A stretch of DNA of 64,000 nt from positions 2,934,778 to 2,998,777 of the forward strand of contig NC_090191.1 of the NCBI RefSeq assembly GCF_024679245.1, given 5' to 3'. The position numbers were made by a program, and so were the translations under genes. This document shows positions 1-10,559 of this stretch, one piece after another (the stretch's first letter is position 1; the number at the start of each line of letters is the position of its first letter). The notes below the pieces were generated by a model that was not told where the DNA came from, did no database searches, and saw only the letters and a list, made by a program, of their open reading frames with translations. Source of the stretch: Pseudorasbora parva (taxonomy: Eukaryota; Chordata; Actinopteri; Cypriniformes; Gobionidae).

Positions 1-1462
1 ATAGACCCTGGGATGAGCGACCACTCATGGTCGCCCCCCAGCCCGTGAGGGAGGCGTCTGTCGTTAGCGTTACGCGACGAACATGAGCCCCCAACACGGG
101 ACCCTGAGATAAAAACCCCGGGTTTTTCCACATGACCAGAGCACGTAGGCATCGCCGCGTGACTTTGATCGTGCGGAGCGGATTTCCCCTCGGGGAGAAC
201 CCTTGTGTTTTGAGCCACCACTGCAGTGGCCTCATGTACAGTAGGCCAAGAGGTATCACGTTGGACGCTGCTGCCATGAGACCTAACAGTTTCTGGAACT
301 GTTTCACAGTGACGGCTCGGCCTAGCTTCTGTTCTTTGGCGGCTGCCAGGATCGACGCTATGCGTGTTGGCGATAATTGCGCCCGCATAATTATCGAGTC
401 CCAGTTCACACCTAGAAAAGTGGTTCTCTGAGCCGGAGAAAGCACACTCTTCTTGGCGTTCAGCCTCAACCCCAGCTTCGACATATGGGCGAGAACAGCA
501 TCTCGATGCTGAACCGCCATCTGCTCTGTATTCGCTAGAATCAGCCAGTCGTCGATGTAGTTCAGTATGCGGATGCCCTGAAGACGCAGCGGCGCCAGAG
601 CTGCATCCACACACTTGGTGAACGTGCGGGGTGACAGTGCTAGACCGAAGGGAAGTACACGATATTGGTATGCCTCTCCCCCGAAGGCAAACCTCAGGAA
701 CTTCCTGTGATGTGGACGGATGGAGACATGAAAATACGCATCTTTGAGGTCTATGGTGACAAACCAATCCTCCGATCTGACCTGCGCTACAATCTGTCTG
801 AGTGTAAGCATCTTGAATTTGAGCTTGGCCACCGAGCGATTCAATAGCCGCAGATCTAATATCGGGCGTAAGCCCCCATCCTTCTTCGGCACGATGAAGT
901 AACGGCTGTAAAAGCCAGACTCCCTGCTGGGAGGGGAAACCCTCTCTATAGCCCCTTTTTGCAGGAGTGTCTCTACTTCCTGTGCCATTACCAGAGCCTG
1001 CTCCGGGCCCACCACTGTAGGTAGGACACCGCAGAAAGGAGGTGGCCGACTTCTGAATTGAATGGCATACCCCTTTTCTACTATCTGCAGGACCCACTGA
1101 GATATATTTGATAGACGTTTCCATTCGTCTAGAAAATCTACTAAGGGAACCAGCCTCTCGAGGCTGGCCTCTGGTGTATTTTGAGCAACAAGCACAGTGC
1201 CCTGAAGCGGCGGACCGGCAGGGAACAACTGACTTGACTGCTCGGGGACCCCCCGAAGGGGGTGCGGACCACCCTCGGGTGGCCCGCGGAGACCGACTGC
1301 GCCCCGGCATTGCGGCAGGGTTGGCAGCGCGGCCCCCCGAGGGTGCCGTAGGGAAACGGGTACCGTAGGCAGGGGTAAGCACCGTTTCCCTACGGGGGGA
1401 ACCACCCTCAGCGTCCTGACGCTTCTGGCGTCAGGAACGCTTCGACGAAGCCTTCTTGGCGA
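1..1462 (-). CDS. DIRS-like reverse transcriptase / RNase H, partial (C-terminus outside window)
   Basis: The - strand frame whose codons end at position 2 is open from 1462 to the window edge, about 487 codons without a stop. It carries reverse transcriptase motifs in order: YFIVPKKDGG and LRPILDLR near 900-850, DLKDAYFHV near 750, LPFGLALSP near 650, NYIDDW with the catalytic YIDD near 549-562, then an RNase H-like TTDASLTGWG near 60-30. It is in the +1 frame relative to gag, starting just after a TGA at 1463-1465 and overlapping the gag end by about 30 bases. No upstream in-frame ATG is obvious; the first is near 990, so it is probably made by frameshift or reinitiation. The enzyme would copy element RNA into DNA. 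It appears intact within the window. Confidence 0.85.
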
Positions 1463-2909
1463 TCAGGACTGTCCGCAGATCAGCCCTGCCCCTCGAAGGC
1501 TTCGTCTGAGAGCGCCGCCCCTGGTCCCCGCGCTGAGGGGGAGCCCGAGCGGCGACGCTCTGCTTTTGTTGTGCCCTGTGAGCTGAGCTCGTACTCGGCT
1601 TGGGCTGCCTGATGTCAGCGGCAGCCCCAGGGACCTGGACTCGGAGAGGGAGAAACTGCTTCAGCGCCGCAGCTTGTTTCTTTGACTCCTGGAACCTCTC
1701 GGTGACAGTGTGTACTGCGTCACCGAAGAGGCCACCAGGAGACAGCGGCGCGTCGAGCAGAAAGCTCTTCTCCCTCTCTTTGATTTCGGTGGGGTTGAGC
1801 CATAAATGTCTCTCCGTAGCCACCAATGCTGCCATCGAGCGGCCAACACATCTGGCCGTCTCTTTGGTGGCCCGGAGAGTTATATCAGCTGCTGTTCTAA
1901 GCTCATTTATGACGTCACCCCCCACTTCATCGCGTCCATCTAGATCCCTGAGCAGGTCAGCCTGATAAGCCTGCATAATTGCCATGGTGTGAAGGCATGC
2001 AGCAGCCTGACCTGCCGCCGAGTACGCTTTGCCCACCAGTGCCGACGTTGTTTTCAATGGTCTGGTGGGCAAAGTCGGGGCCTTTAGGGACGATGCCGAG
2101 GAAGGCGAGAGATGGCTCGCAAGCGTCTCTTCTACCTTTGGCATCGCCCCATAGCCGTAGTGCTTCAGCCCCATGATGTTACTATAGACCGTAGTCTGAG
2201 GGCTGAACACACGGTATGATGCCGGTCTCCTCCATGATGTTGCCACCTCGGTGTGCAAATCATGGAAGAATGGCAGGCCCCGCCGCTGAGGTTCTGAAGC
2301 GCGAGCGGGCAGGAATCTTTCGTCTAATTTACTAGAACGTCTCTTTCCTGCCTCAGATCTTTCTACGGGCCAGTCAATGTTTAATCTGGCCACGGCTCGC
2401 GTTAGAACCTCAACGAGCTCATCACTCGCAGGAGACTGAAGTGGCGAATCTTCAGTCGCGATGCTCTCAACGTCCACCTCCTCGGAGCTGGATAGTTGGA
2501 GCACCGGCGGCTCTCTCGGGGGGGAAGAAACCGCAATGCGTGCTTCCAAGCCCCGAGAAGAACCGCTGGATGGAGCGGGTGAGGGCAGAGATAAGGCAGC
2601 GCCCGTCTCAAACCCCTCCGCAACATCCAATTGTGAACCCCACGACTGCAGCCTCCGCTCTGCCTCGGCAGCAGCGGGACCAGAGCCGCGGGGAACACGA
2701 GCCGAGGCACCCTCCTCGAAGAGTGCCCGGCGGGAGCGCAGCGTTCTCAGTGGCATACGCTCACAGTGCTCGCAAGCAGCCCCCTCGAGGGCTGCCTGGG
2801 CATGCTGCGCTCCCAAGCAGGCAACACAAAGAGAGTGTGTATCCCCACTCGTGATGTAGCGTGGGCAGGGATGAACACACCTCTTAAAGTTACTGCTTTC
2901 GCTCGCCAT
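1431..2909 (-). CDS. DIRS-like gag protein
   Basis: The open frame extends upstream to 3044, but the likely start is the ATG at 2909 (MASESSNFKRC), because the N-terminal extension is of a different, membrane-like composition. From that start the protein is about 492 aa. Near the N-terminus is a Cys/His cluster of the form C-x3-C-x9-H-x2-C-x2-C, a possible zinc-binding knuckle. A Ser/Pro-rich acidic stretch follows, then a conserved central region (HYGYGAMPKVEETLASHLSP), and a basic RRSQTKPSRGR tail that could bind nucleic acid. It ends with TGA at 1431-1433 and overlaps the RT frame. It probably forms the particle core of the retroelement. No internal stop is seen, so this copy may be young. 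Confidence 0.8.
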   Translation of the reverse strand: MASESSNFKRCVHPCPRYITSGDTHSLCVACLGAQHAQAALEGAACEHCERMPLRTLRSRRALFEEGASARVPRGSGPAAAEAERRLQSWGSQLDVAEGFETGAALSLPSPAPSSGSSRGLEARIAVSSPPREPPVLQLSSSEEVDVESIATEDSPLQSPASDELVEVLTRAVARLNIDWPVERSEAGKRRSSKLDERFLPARASEPQRRGLPFFHDLHTEVATSWRRPASYRVFSPQTTVYSNIMGLKHYGYGAMPKVEETLASHLSPSSASSLKAPTLPTRPLKTTSALVGKAYSAAGQAAACLHTMAIMQAYQADLLRDLDGRDEVGGDVINELRTAADITLRATKETARCVGRSMAALVATERHLWLNPTEIKEREKSFLLDAPLSPGGLFGDAVHTVTERFQESKKQAAALKQFLPLRVQVPGAAADIRQPKPSTSSAHRAQQKQSVAARAPPQRGDQGRRSQTKPSRGRADLRTVLIAKKASSKRS

Positions 2910-3284
2910 TTCTCTATCTATTTTATTTTCTCTTTTTTGTAAAATATATGGAATATTTAACAAAGGGTGGAAAAACTCTTTCAATAGACAGACAAAAACA
3001 CCAAATAGACAGACAGGTTCACACAGATCGCTTACTGAAGGCACAGAAGCTAGTTCCTGTTTGTTTTCACGGACGTTTTATAGCTTCCGGTCGATGACGT
3101 CATCACGCCGACGATCGATCTTTTTTCCGATGGAATGGTTCTACAGGCGCTTCACGACGCATTAACGCAGAGGCGTTCTCACAGCGTTTCGACGCAGCTC
3201 GAGTTCCCCGAAAGGGAACGTGTTTTTTTGTTTTTTTTATAAACAGTAGATCACAGTCAAGGTTATTTCAGATCAATACACGCC

Positions 3285-3398
3285 AGTGTCCACTAGATGG
3301 CGTCATGGAGACGGGTGTCGGGTGTTGTTTCGAAGCTTCGGCACATTTGCTTCAACTGTGTCAGTGCTTCACGAAGCCTCGGTCTGCCCATCACTAGG
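3285..3398 (-). mobile_element. hAT-like terminal fragment
   Basis: Read on the - strand from 3398, the sequence starts TAGTGATGGGCAGACC and continues with GAGGCTTCG-type repeats, which resembles a hAT terminal inverted repeat. It ends abruptly against the Tc1 fragment at 3399. Only one end is present. Confidence 0.4.
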
Positions 3399-3498
3399 AA
3401 CAGCCTATTCGTTCAGAAATTTCTTTCTGTCTTCCCCTCTCGCTTGAGGGTGTCAGTGATGGCCTTCTGGACAGCAGTCAGGTTGGCAGTCTTACCCA
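3399..3498 (-). mobile_element. Tc1-like transposase 5' coding fragment
   Basis: About 100 bases match, on the - strand, the start of the Tc1 transposase at 51383-51490 in this window: the initiator region, the valine-glutamine-lysine segment and the first helix-turn-helix. The copy is truncated on both sides and cannot encode a protein. Confidence 0.75.
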
Positions 3499-4387
3499 AA
3501 AGTTCTTATATCCCCAACCATCTTTCATTTGTATTTAAAGAGCCTCCTCTTCTTAAAATCTTAACTTTGTTTTACTCAGATTCACTGTCATGCCATAAAA
3601 GTTACAGATATTATTTATTGAAAAATAATAAACAAAAGTGAACTCATGCAGCCCTGTCGTACACCAGTGCTTCAGCCAAAATATCCAGAGAGGCAGGTAA
3701 GTAGGTCAAGCACAGATGACGAACACCTGTTTCTGATTGCAGTGATTGGCGTGGAGAGAGCGCATTTAAGCCGCAGCCGGGAGAGAGTTGAGAGAGAGTT
3801 GGACTGGGACTTTGCGGGTGACTGACTAAGAAACCTGAGACCTCAGCTATAAAGAAGTGAATATGAGCGATCCATATCGAGGATATGGAGACACGCCATC
3901 GAGCGTCTGTTGTTTTGCTTTGAGAATACTGAATAAAGAAAGCGAGTCCCAGTCAAGCCGACCCCTGTCTTCTTCCTTCCTGACCACAAAAGGAACCATA
4001 GCACAATAATATAAAAAAATATATGCGGTTGCTGCAGCAGTGAAGGATACACCTCATGCACATGCCGAAATCCTGTAAAAGAAGTGCGCATTCGAAGGGG
4101 GCCCCCATACCCATGTTTTGGCATACCAATTACCATACAATATGATTATGACATTTGTGTATGAACACGTATAGTTTCATTGAATCACAACAGCATGAAA
4201 TATACTCTTTTCTTCATTCCATGGTGTATGCAGTGCCAATCTCCATCCATGGCGTGTTATCTTCCTGTTTGTATAGCTATATTATGACCTGAGCATCTGA
4301 ACAGGAACAATGATCATACCCGCTGTCTGTTTTACAGATGCAATGTAGCTCTCTTGTACAATCAGGGACTTGCACTGTGAATATACA
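3499..4387. other. No gene; possible LTR- or promoter-like fragment inside
   Basis: No coding region is supported. Around 3690-3990 there is a stretch with a TATA-like CATTTAAGCC, GA-rich repeats and a polyadenylation-like GAATAAAG near 3930. That resembles a retroviral-type LTR, but no matching second copy or clear target duplication is visible. Confidence 0.3.
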
Positions 4388-4770
4388 GGTGCTGGTCATA
4401 TAATTAGAATATAATCAAAAAGTTTATTTATTTCACTAATTCCATTCAAAAAGTGAAACTTGTATATTATATCAATTCATTACACACAGACTGATATATT
4501 TCAAATGTTAATTTCTTTTAGTTTTGATGATTATAACTGACAACTAAGGAAAGTCCCAAAGACCAATAAAAAAGGAAGGATTTTTAGAAATCTCAGCAAA
4601 CTGAAAAGTATGAACATAAAGTATGAGCATGTACAGCACTCATTAGTTGTGGCTCCTTTTGCCTGAATTACTGCAGCAATGCGCCGTGGCTTGGAGTCGA
4701 TCAGTCTGTGGCTCGGCTCAGGTGTTATGAGATACGGGGTTGCTCTGACAGTGGCCTTGAAGAATTTTTT
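4388..4770 (-). mobile_element. Tc1-like element, 3' end with terminal repeat
   Basis: The + strand edge CAGGTGCTGGTCATATAA is a Tc1-family terminal repeat. Reading inward on the - strand gives the last residues of a Tc1 transposase (PRRIAAVIQAKGATT) followed by its 3' untranslated region. The rest of the transposase is missing and the fragment ends near 4770, beside an ATT repeat. Confidence 0.75.
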
Positions 4771-4796
4771 TAGTTTAATGTTATTTTTATTATTTT

Positions 4797-4820
4797 GTAT
4801 TATTATTATTATTATTATTT
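4797..4820. repeat. (ATT)n microsatellite
   Basis: Perfect trinucleotide run next to the truncated Tc1 end. Confidence 0.9.
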
Positions 4821-4838
4821 TAAATTTCATTTGTCATT

Positions 4839-5091
4839 TGACTGAATCTCACATATTAGATGTGGTTCAAACTCTTTCGTTGGTTGTTATTTGGAGCAAA
4901 TCATTGACCCACTCGCATTTAAATATGTATTGAAGAATTAAACTGAATTTTTTTTTTTTTTTGTTCCTATGTGAATGTCTACACTCATCTGTGACTTCAG
5001 CATGAGGTCAGGACTTTTATTTTGTAGTGGAGATGTGACGTCATAAGGCTGCGCCGCGCTCCTGCATCTGTTGTGATTCTGCTGAAGAAAG
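4839..5091 (+). promoter_or_regulatory. Promoter and noncoding exon 1 of FiNZ-zinc-finger gene 1
   Basis: This block is repeated with high identity at 26858-27107 and 53472-53637, in each case upstream of a FiNZ exon. The most conserved core is a perfect palindromic cAMP-response element, TGACGTCA, at 5036-5043, followed by AAGGCTGCGCCGCGCTCC. No TATA box is seen. All three copies end at the same potential splice donor, GAAGAAAG/GTTTGTG, here at 5091/5092, so the end of the block is read as a short noncoding first exon. The CRE suggests control by ATF/CREB-type bZIP factors; the exact start site is inferred. Confidence 0.7.
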
Positions 5092-5270
5092 GTTTGTGTT
5101 TTAAGCTTTTAAAGTGTTTAAATCAATAAAAACTGTTCAGCCAATGTTATAGTTTTAACAAGATCAGTTAAATTAATGTTTGAGTATTCAACTTAACATT
5201 ATAATGCGTTTTCTAACATTAATGAACTTTATTTTTCACACACATATGTGTGACAGAAACAATGTTTCTC

Positions 5271-5273
<3 letters not shown>

Positions 5274-5319
<46 letters not shown>
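5274..5319. repeat. (TA)n microsatellite
   Basis: Alternating TA run of about 46 bases in intron 1 of gene 1. Confidence 0.95.
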
Positions 5320-5321
<2 letters not shown>

Positions 5322-5398
5322 CTATAAATGTCTAAATATGAACCTACTGTATAAATTGTGTTCTTTTATAAATTTGCAGTTTGTTTTTGTCTAACCAG

Positions 5399-5887
5399 GG
5401 GTGCGTTTCCCATCTAACGACATTACTCACTGCTTAACTACCATAGTATGTTGCATCATTGAGGAAATCAATTAGCTAGTCATGACTGTTTCCCGAAACA
5501 TTATTGTTGCAAAAATTATATATTTGTTTTGTTGTGCACGTATTGTCATTCAACCACGTTTGGTTAATAATGTCACAGAGAGGGTGGAGTAATAACTGCT
5601 TTTAATGAATTATTGTGTGATCGAATTCATGCCAGTTTTTTTTTATCTATAAAATATGGACATGGCACTAATTCTTATTTTTCTCAGTTATTTTGCTTTC
5701 TTTCCATATTTAAATAGGCTCGTTCTTACGTACTAGAGCACGTCCGAACATGCGCACTTTTCAAAAAAGGAGCTTTAAATCTCTTGACAAACTTAAAAGA
5801 CGTAAATTACATTCGTATGTATTCAAAATAAAAGATATAGATTGTAGTAAATTCCAGTTTGCTTATTTTGCTCAAGATAAGGGTTTA
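5399..5887 (+). mobile_element. PIF/Harbinger-like nonautonomous element, 3'-truncated
   Basis: It begins GGGGTGCGTTTCCCA and is collinear with the complete copy at 54702-55281 in gene 3. It lacks the last ~100 bases, which are replaced by the TTAA element starting at 5892. Shared position in the paralogous introns means the insertion predates the split of genes 1 and 3. Confidence 0.65.
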
Positions 5888-5891
5888 TTAA

Positions 5892-6684
5892 AGGGGTGGT
5901 TCCATTTTTTTCTTTTCTAGGTTTGGTTGTGTTTATGGGGCGCAGTATAACATGTTTTAATACTTCTTCTTTTTTTTTAAACGCTGTATTTTTCTTATAT
6001 TTGCCCTTTATTCCACACCGTTGTCTCCACTGTCCTTTGAACGGCTCGTTTGCTTCCTGCTTCTATGAAGCCCATCCCTCTGAAAAACACAATGGTCTTA
6101 GATTGGTTAGATGGCCAAATGTAGTTTCCTGTGTTTTTATTGGCTGAAGTGCCAAGCACAGGTTGTCCGGAAGCCACACCCCTTCCCATTATAGGCAGAA
6201 ATCACATCTGCGGAGACTAGCAAGGGATTATGATGTCACCAACCCAGGAAGAAGCTCGTTGTAGTCCAAACCGACCATTTTTTAGGCAATAAAAGACAAT
6301 ATTTCCGTATGCATTGAACTTTCCATCCTTCTCTCCACTCTCCGAAGCAGATATTTCTAAACTCATCCTTTTCAATCACCCTACTACTTGTTAAAATAGT
6401 AGTATGTTAAAATAAGGCTAATGTTAAAATAAGTTTAATTAACCTCTTTTTTATGTATTATAGAAGTATCAGATCGGGACTCGGTATCGGCAGATACTCA
6501 AAATCAAATGACTCGGACTCAAGGGCAAAAAAACCCTGATTGGGACATCCCTATTATGTATGTGTGGGGCTGAGCTATCAAATTAAGGGCGAGACACTTT
6601 TGGGGGTAGGGGCGTGTTTGTTTTGGTGTTTGATATTTGATTTGAAATATTAACAATGGTTACCAGAAAGCACTTACCCCACCT
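5892..6684. mobile_element. TTAA-flanked DNA element (piggyBac/Kolobok type)
   Basis: The segment is bordered by TTAA at 5888-5891 and 6685-6688, with roughly inverted ends (AGGGGTGG... and ...CCCCACCT). No transposase is encoded; it contains only short unrelated open frames. The left TTAA lies in the Harbinger element and the right one in the host intron. In gene 3 these two TTAA sites are about 95 bases apart, so the interval between them was lost here. Confidence 0.5.
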
Positions 6685-7702
6685 TTAAGGCCATTAACTC
6701 TTACTCTGACTGACTCAGTGTTGGGCAGTAGCGACGCTACTAGCTTAACTACATTTTTCAGTAGCTTGTCAGTAGCGCAGTTACTTTTAAAACAGTGTAG
6801 CTTTTCCAGTAGCTAACTACATTATACAGCAAGTAGCGGAGTAGCGCGACCAAAAGCTACATTTCGTTTTGAGGTTCTGAATCTGACGACCGGCGAGAAC
6901 GAGCGGAGCTGAGCGTTGTGACGGAAGCTCAGCTTGCAGACGTGCTTCATTCATATGAGCTGCTCCGCAGTAAATCAACATTGTAAATAAACCAAAACTC
7001 AGTAGGCTACTTGCCTCACAGACATGAGATATATCGTGTAGGCTATAGAAAGCTTGAAATGTACACTTTTAAACGAAACCATTCAAAATGAAAATAAATA
7101 TGCAAGCAAAGTGCCTGCACCATTCACGCGAGCAGCTCATGATACTCACAGCGGTTCTGTTCATAACGCTGCGCTCCATCACTGCATGTGCTGAGAGTTT
7201 ACCCTCCATTTTAGACTAATCTTTAGGGTGACCACCCGTCCCGCTTTGGGTGTACCGTAGGCTACAGCATTTTCACCCCTTGTCCCGCACGTCGCATATT
7301 CAGAAAAATAAAAAGTCCCACATTTCCATCAGTCTGTTAGTTTTTAATTATCATATTAATAAATGCATCTCTTCAGAGAACTACTGGATAATTCGGTAAA
7401 TTGGTTATATTGTTAATATATAATATAAATGAATACATAAAACTGTAAATGAACTAATTTCATGTTGATTTATGTTTTATTTGTTCATTATTTATTTTGT
7501 TGGGTTTTAGTTGGACTTGGTCAGAATTCTTTCAAAAATCGTTTATCTGCATGATGCCTGCTGCCTTTGGGCTCAGTGATGTTGAATTTAAATGACATGT
7601 AAAATAAAGACATGTTATGTTACATTGGCCCTCATTTATCAATCTTGCTTAGAAACGGGCGTATATGTTGCCGTAAGATTATGCTTACACTCCTCTCACC
7701 TC

Positions 7703-8602
7703 TAGGGATGGGCGATACCACTTATTTTGTTTTCGATACGATACCGATACTTTCAAGGCCAGTATCACCGAAATCTATACCGATACGATACTTTTAAACT
7801 TATATTTTTAAATTATTAAATATATTAAATTATTTAAATGACTAAGAGTAAAAATACCCACTTAACATATTTGAAAGGTATTTTAACATTCAATATGCCT
7901 TAATTGCAACTTATTAGATCCTAATTTTTTAACGCATGTATAAAATGTTTAGTAGTAGTGAAATTAACCATTGAAATCTACAAATACTAGCCTATTTGAA
8001 CTACGCCTACTGTAGTAAAAAAAAAAAAAAAACATGCATCAGTTTCACAACTGAACATTGCACTTATAAAATGCAACCTTTTCATTCTGATAGTTATTTA
8101 TATTAGTATTAGTTACAGCATAGAACATGATCAATTTCAACTTTTAACATTACATTTAAAGAGTGTGATTGCACTATGTAGGCTACAATTTCTATTTGTT
8201 TATTGTGAAATAACTCAAACTATTATGTTTTTCTGTCTTTTGATGAGCATTATTCTGGGCTGTGTGTTCAAAAGCATCTATGGTTTCTTATGATAGTTTT
8301 GGGAAACGCAGTTCTGTTTGAATAGTGTCATCCGTGAACGAACGCTCTCTCTGTGAACGATTGGTTCTGTCTTGTAGCGTTTGCATGCATTCAGATCATG
8401 GTTAAGATGAGCAGGAAAATAGTCCTATACTACACAATTAACATAGTTTATTTGTATTGTATGCATTTAAATAAACAAAATTACTGGTTAAAAAAAAAAA
8501 AAAAAACACCTTAGTATCGATATTTTTATTTGAGCATCGATACTTTTGATACTCACACCAGTATCGATATATCGATACTTCATATCGATACGCCCATCCC
8601 TA
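7703..8602. mobile_element. hAT-type nonautonomous element with perfect 8-bp target duplication
   Basis: The ends are TAGGGATGGGCGATAC and GTATC...GCCCATCCCTA, flanked on both sides by CTCACCTC (7695-7702 and 8603-8610). The interior is AT-rich, with GATACGATAC-type subterminal repeats and no coding capacity. It is inserted in the Harbinger element. Confidence 0.9.
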
Positions 8603-8809
8603 CTCACCTCCTGATTTATAAAGCTGTGCGCACTTCTGCAATCCAGGTGTACGCAATACTTGCCCTTGATAAATGCCACGGCTGAAAACGATCATCATTA
8701 GAATAACACGCCCCTATATATTCAAGTCTCCGCCTCCCCCACGCCCTCATTTTACGCCATGGACACACGGAAGACGGCAAAGAAGCGAAACTTCTCCAAC
8801 GTGGCGATC

Positions 8810-8930
8810 GGGCGCGCTCAATCATCTCACTAGTCCACTAGTCAGGGCAGTGATTAGGACATAAGTCAACGGGCTGACTCCCTGATCAGTGCCCTGACTA
8901 CTGAACTAGTGAGATGATTGAGACGCGCCC
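8810..8930. mobile_element. 121-bp palindromic mini-element
   Basis: Nearly the whole segment is an inverted repeat: GGGCGCGCTCAATCATCTC at the left and its near-perfect complement at the right, with a centre near 8865. It splits the Myb-like reading frame of the surrounding Harbinger copy, so it inserted after that element. Confidence 0.6.
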
Positions 8931-10387
8931 ACCGAGACCATCACCAAGGAAGTGGAAAAAGCGAAATTGTTTTATTTGGGAGTTTAAAGAGTGGGATTAA
9001 AGGCACCAACAGAAACAAAATATGGACTTAAATTACGAGTACTGTTAATAGTGTGGGGGTTGAGAAGTGCACTCCAGCAGTTTAAAGCTGTTTGGATGAT
9101 AAATTATCACAAAGCATTATTTTACAGAACAATGATTTTGAAACAATTAGCATTCAATTTTGTATCACGGCACATGCAGGCTATTGGGGTGTACGATAGT
9201 GATAATGATGATGTGGAGTTGCCTACCATTCATTCACATTAATAATTACATGACAATTTGCAAGATTCTTCTTATTATTAGGATTTTTATTATTAATGAC
9301 ACCTATTGTTATTTAGAAGAAGAATAGTGTTATTATTTATTTTATTATTATTATTATTTAAAAGAAGTAGAATGTCATTTTTATTATTTTGTCAGTCTGA
9401 ATTATTTTCTGTCCCAGTCCGTCGCAGCTGCCGGGCAAAACCCTTAACCGTCAGGTAAAGCGCACAGGCTCGCAAATGGAGGAATACATGCTTGGTATCA
9501 CACAAATTAAATATTGAAGTCCATGTTGCACAAAAATAAACACTGAAGTTGATAATTACTATGTTGTTGTTGTTGTGGTATTTAACAGTGGATCATGATA
9601 TAGCATTTCCTTGTCAGTGCGTTTTGTGGTGTTAGGAATTGTTTTTCTGCGCATTTTCCCACTAACTCAAACGTGCGTACACCGCCTCCTGAGCTGGCGT
9701 AGGATTTGAGCGTGCTGTACGCCAACGTCCATATTGATAAATCTCAAAGTCACCGTGGGTTTGGGTGTACGCAAGGTGTACGCTGGATATTTGGTGTACG
9801 CACTTTTGATAAATGAGGGCCATTGTCCCACACAAACTTAGTAATCCTCCCATATTTGGTTTGTTTGATGGTGATAAACCTAATCCTGACTCCTGAATAT
9901 TTCATTTAAGTTGCATATATTTTATTTTTGCACTGATGTTAAATTTTTAGCCATGTTGCACTTTGACAGTCAGTTTGAGATGTAGGCTGAATTAGATTAT
10001 TGTGTTTATGGTATAAATTATTCAAATGATAATTTAAGTTTTTGTCTTTGAAATGACTTGGGGAAAAAGTGTCCCAATCAACCTGAATTCATACTATACT
10101 CTTTGAAATCAATTACATTGCATTATATTGCTTGAAACTCCAAATAGTATAACATTATTCATTCAAAATTCAAAGTTATTTGTCATTGTAAAAAAAGTAA
10201 TTTGTAGCTAACTACTTTTTCAAAATGGTAGCTTGAATGTAACTTAACTACTTTAACTTACAAGTGCTTGTAGCTTGTAAAGCTACAGTTTCAGAGTAGC
10301 TTCCCTAACACTGCTGACTCTTACCAGTGACTGAAATACTGATTTAGTTTGGATGTGTTTTTTATTTCTGTGATTATTATCTCAAAG

Positions 10388-10559
10388 ATGGCGTTTATTA
10401 AAGAGGAGAGTGAAGACGTGAAGATTGAAGAAACATTGATAGTGAAACATGAAGGACCTGAGGAACAAACTAAGATGGCGTTTGTTAAAGAGGAGAGTCA
10501 AGACGTGAAGATTGAAGAAACATTGAGAGTGAAACATGAAGAAACTGAGGAACAAACAG
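10388..10559 (+). CDS. FiNZ-zinc-finger gene 1, FiNZ exon (two motif copies)
   Basis: This exon encodes the N-terminal 57 residues of gene 1. It starts MAFIKEESED and contains two 29-residue FiNZ copies, the second starting MAFVKEESQD. The ATG directly follows a possible acceptor (CTCAAAG/ATGG). The exon ends at a donor, ACAG/GTTGGT, in phase 1; the next coding exon at 15796 restores the codon as Asp, giving EEQT-D-LMALK, the known FiNZ continuation. Each copy has three Psi-K-x-E SUMO-acceptor consensus sites (IKEE or VKEE, VKIE, VKHE), six in all. FiNZ domains are found at the N-terminus of a large cyprinid zinc-finger family implicated in transposon repression; the motif's biochemical role is not established. 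The intron to the finger exon is 5.2 kb. Confidence 0.85.

Larger units (their letters stand above)
1..3240 (-). mobile_element. DIRS-like tyrosine-recombinase retroelement, 5' part, cut by window edge
   Basis: A gag-like ORF and an overlapping reverse transcriptase/RNase H frame run leftward off the window. The stretch 2910-3240 lies upstream of gag and should hold the element's terminal repeat and promoter; it contains a short inverted repeat, GTTCCC...GGGAAC, near 3202-3218. The gag N-terminus and RT order match DIRS elements of fishes. The tyrosine recombinase that defines the order would lie outside the window, so the class rests on gag and RT resemblance. The outer boundary near 3240 is estimated. 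Confidence 0.8.
7627..9821 (+). mobile_element. PIF/Harbinger-like element with remnant Myb-like gene
   Basis: The inverted ends are GGCCCTCATTTATCAA and TTGATAAATGAGGGCC, flanked by ATT on both sides (7624-7626 and 9822-9824), a 3-bp duplication as expected for PIF/Harbinger. At 8759 an ATG opens a frame reading MDTRKTAKKRNFSNV, and after a 121-bp insertion it continues as ETITKEVEKAK. This resembles the N-terminus of the Myb/SANT-like protein that Harbinger elements encode beside their transposase. It decays within a few codons. A hAT element sits at 7703-8602. Confidence 0.65.
6717..10311. mobile_element. hAT-like element, outer layer of a nested stack
   Basis: The ends are CAGTGTTGGGCAGTAGC and the inverse GCTTCCCTAACACTG, typical of hAT terminal repeats. 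The flanks repeat CTGACT on both sides, and gene 3 shows the unoccupied site at 55304-55325. Much of the interior is later insertions (7627-9821). The hAT-derived remainder is AT-rich and noncoding. Confidence 0.6.

Noticed and set aside
132..847. + strand open frames at 132-431 and 665-847
   Set aside because: They lie opposite the DIRS reverse transcriptase, whose motifs are clear on the - strand.
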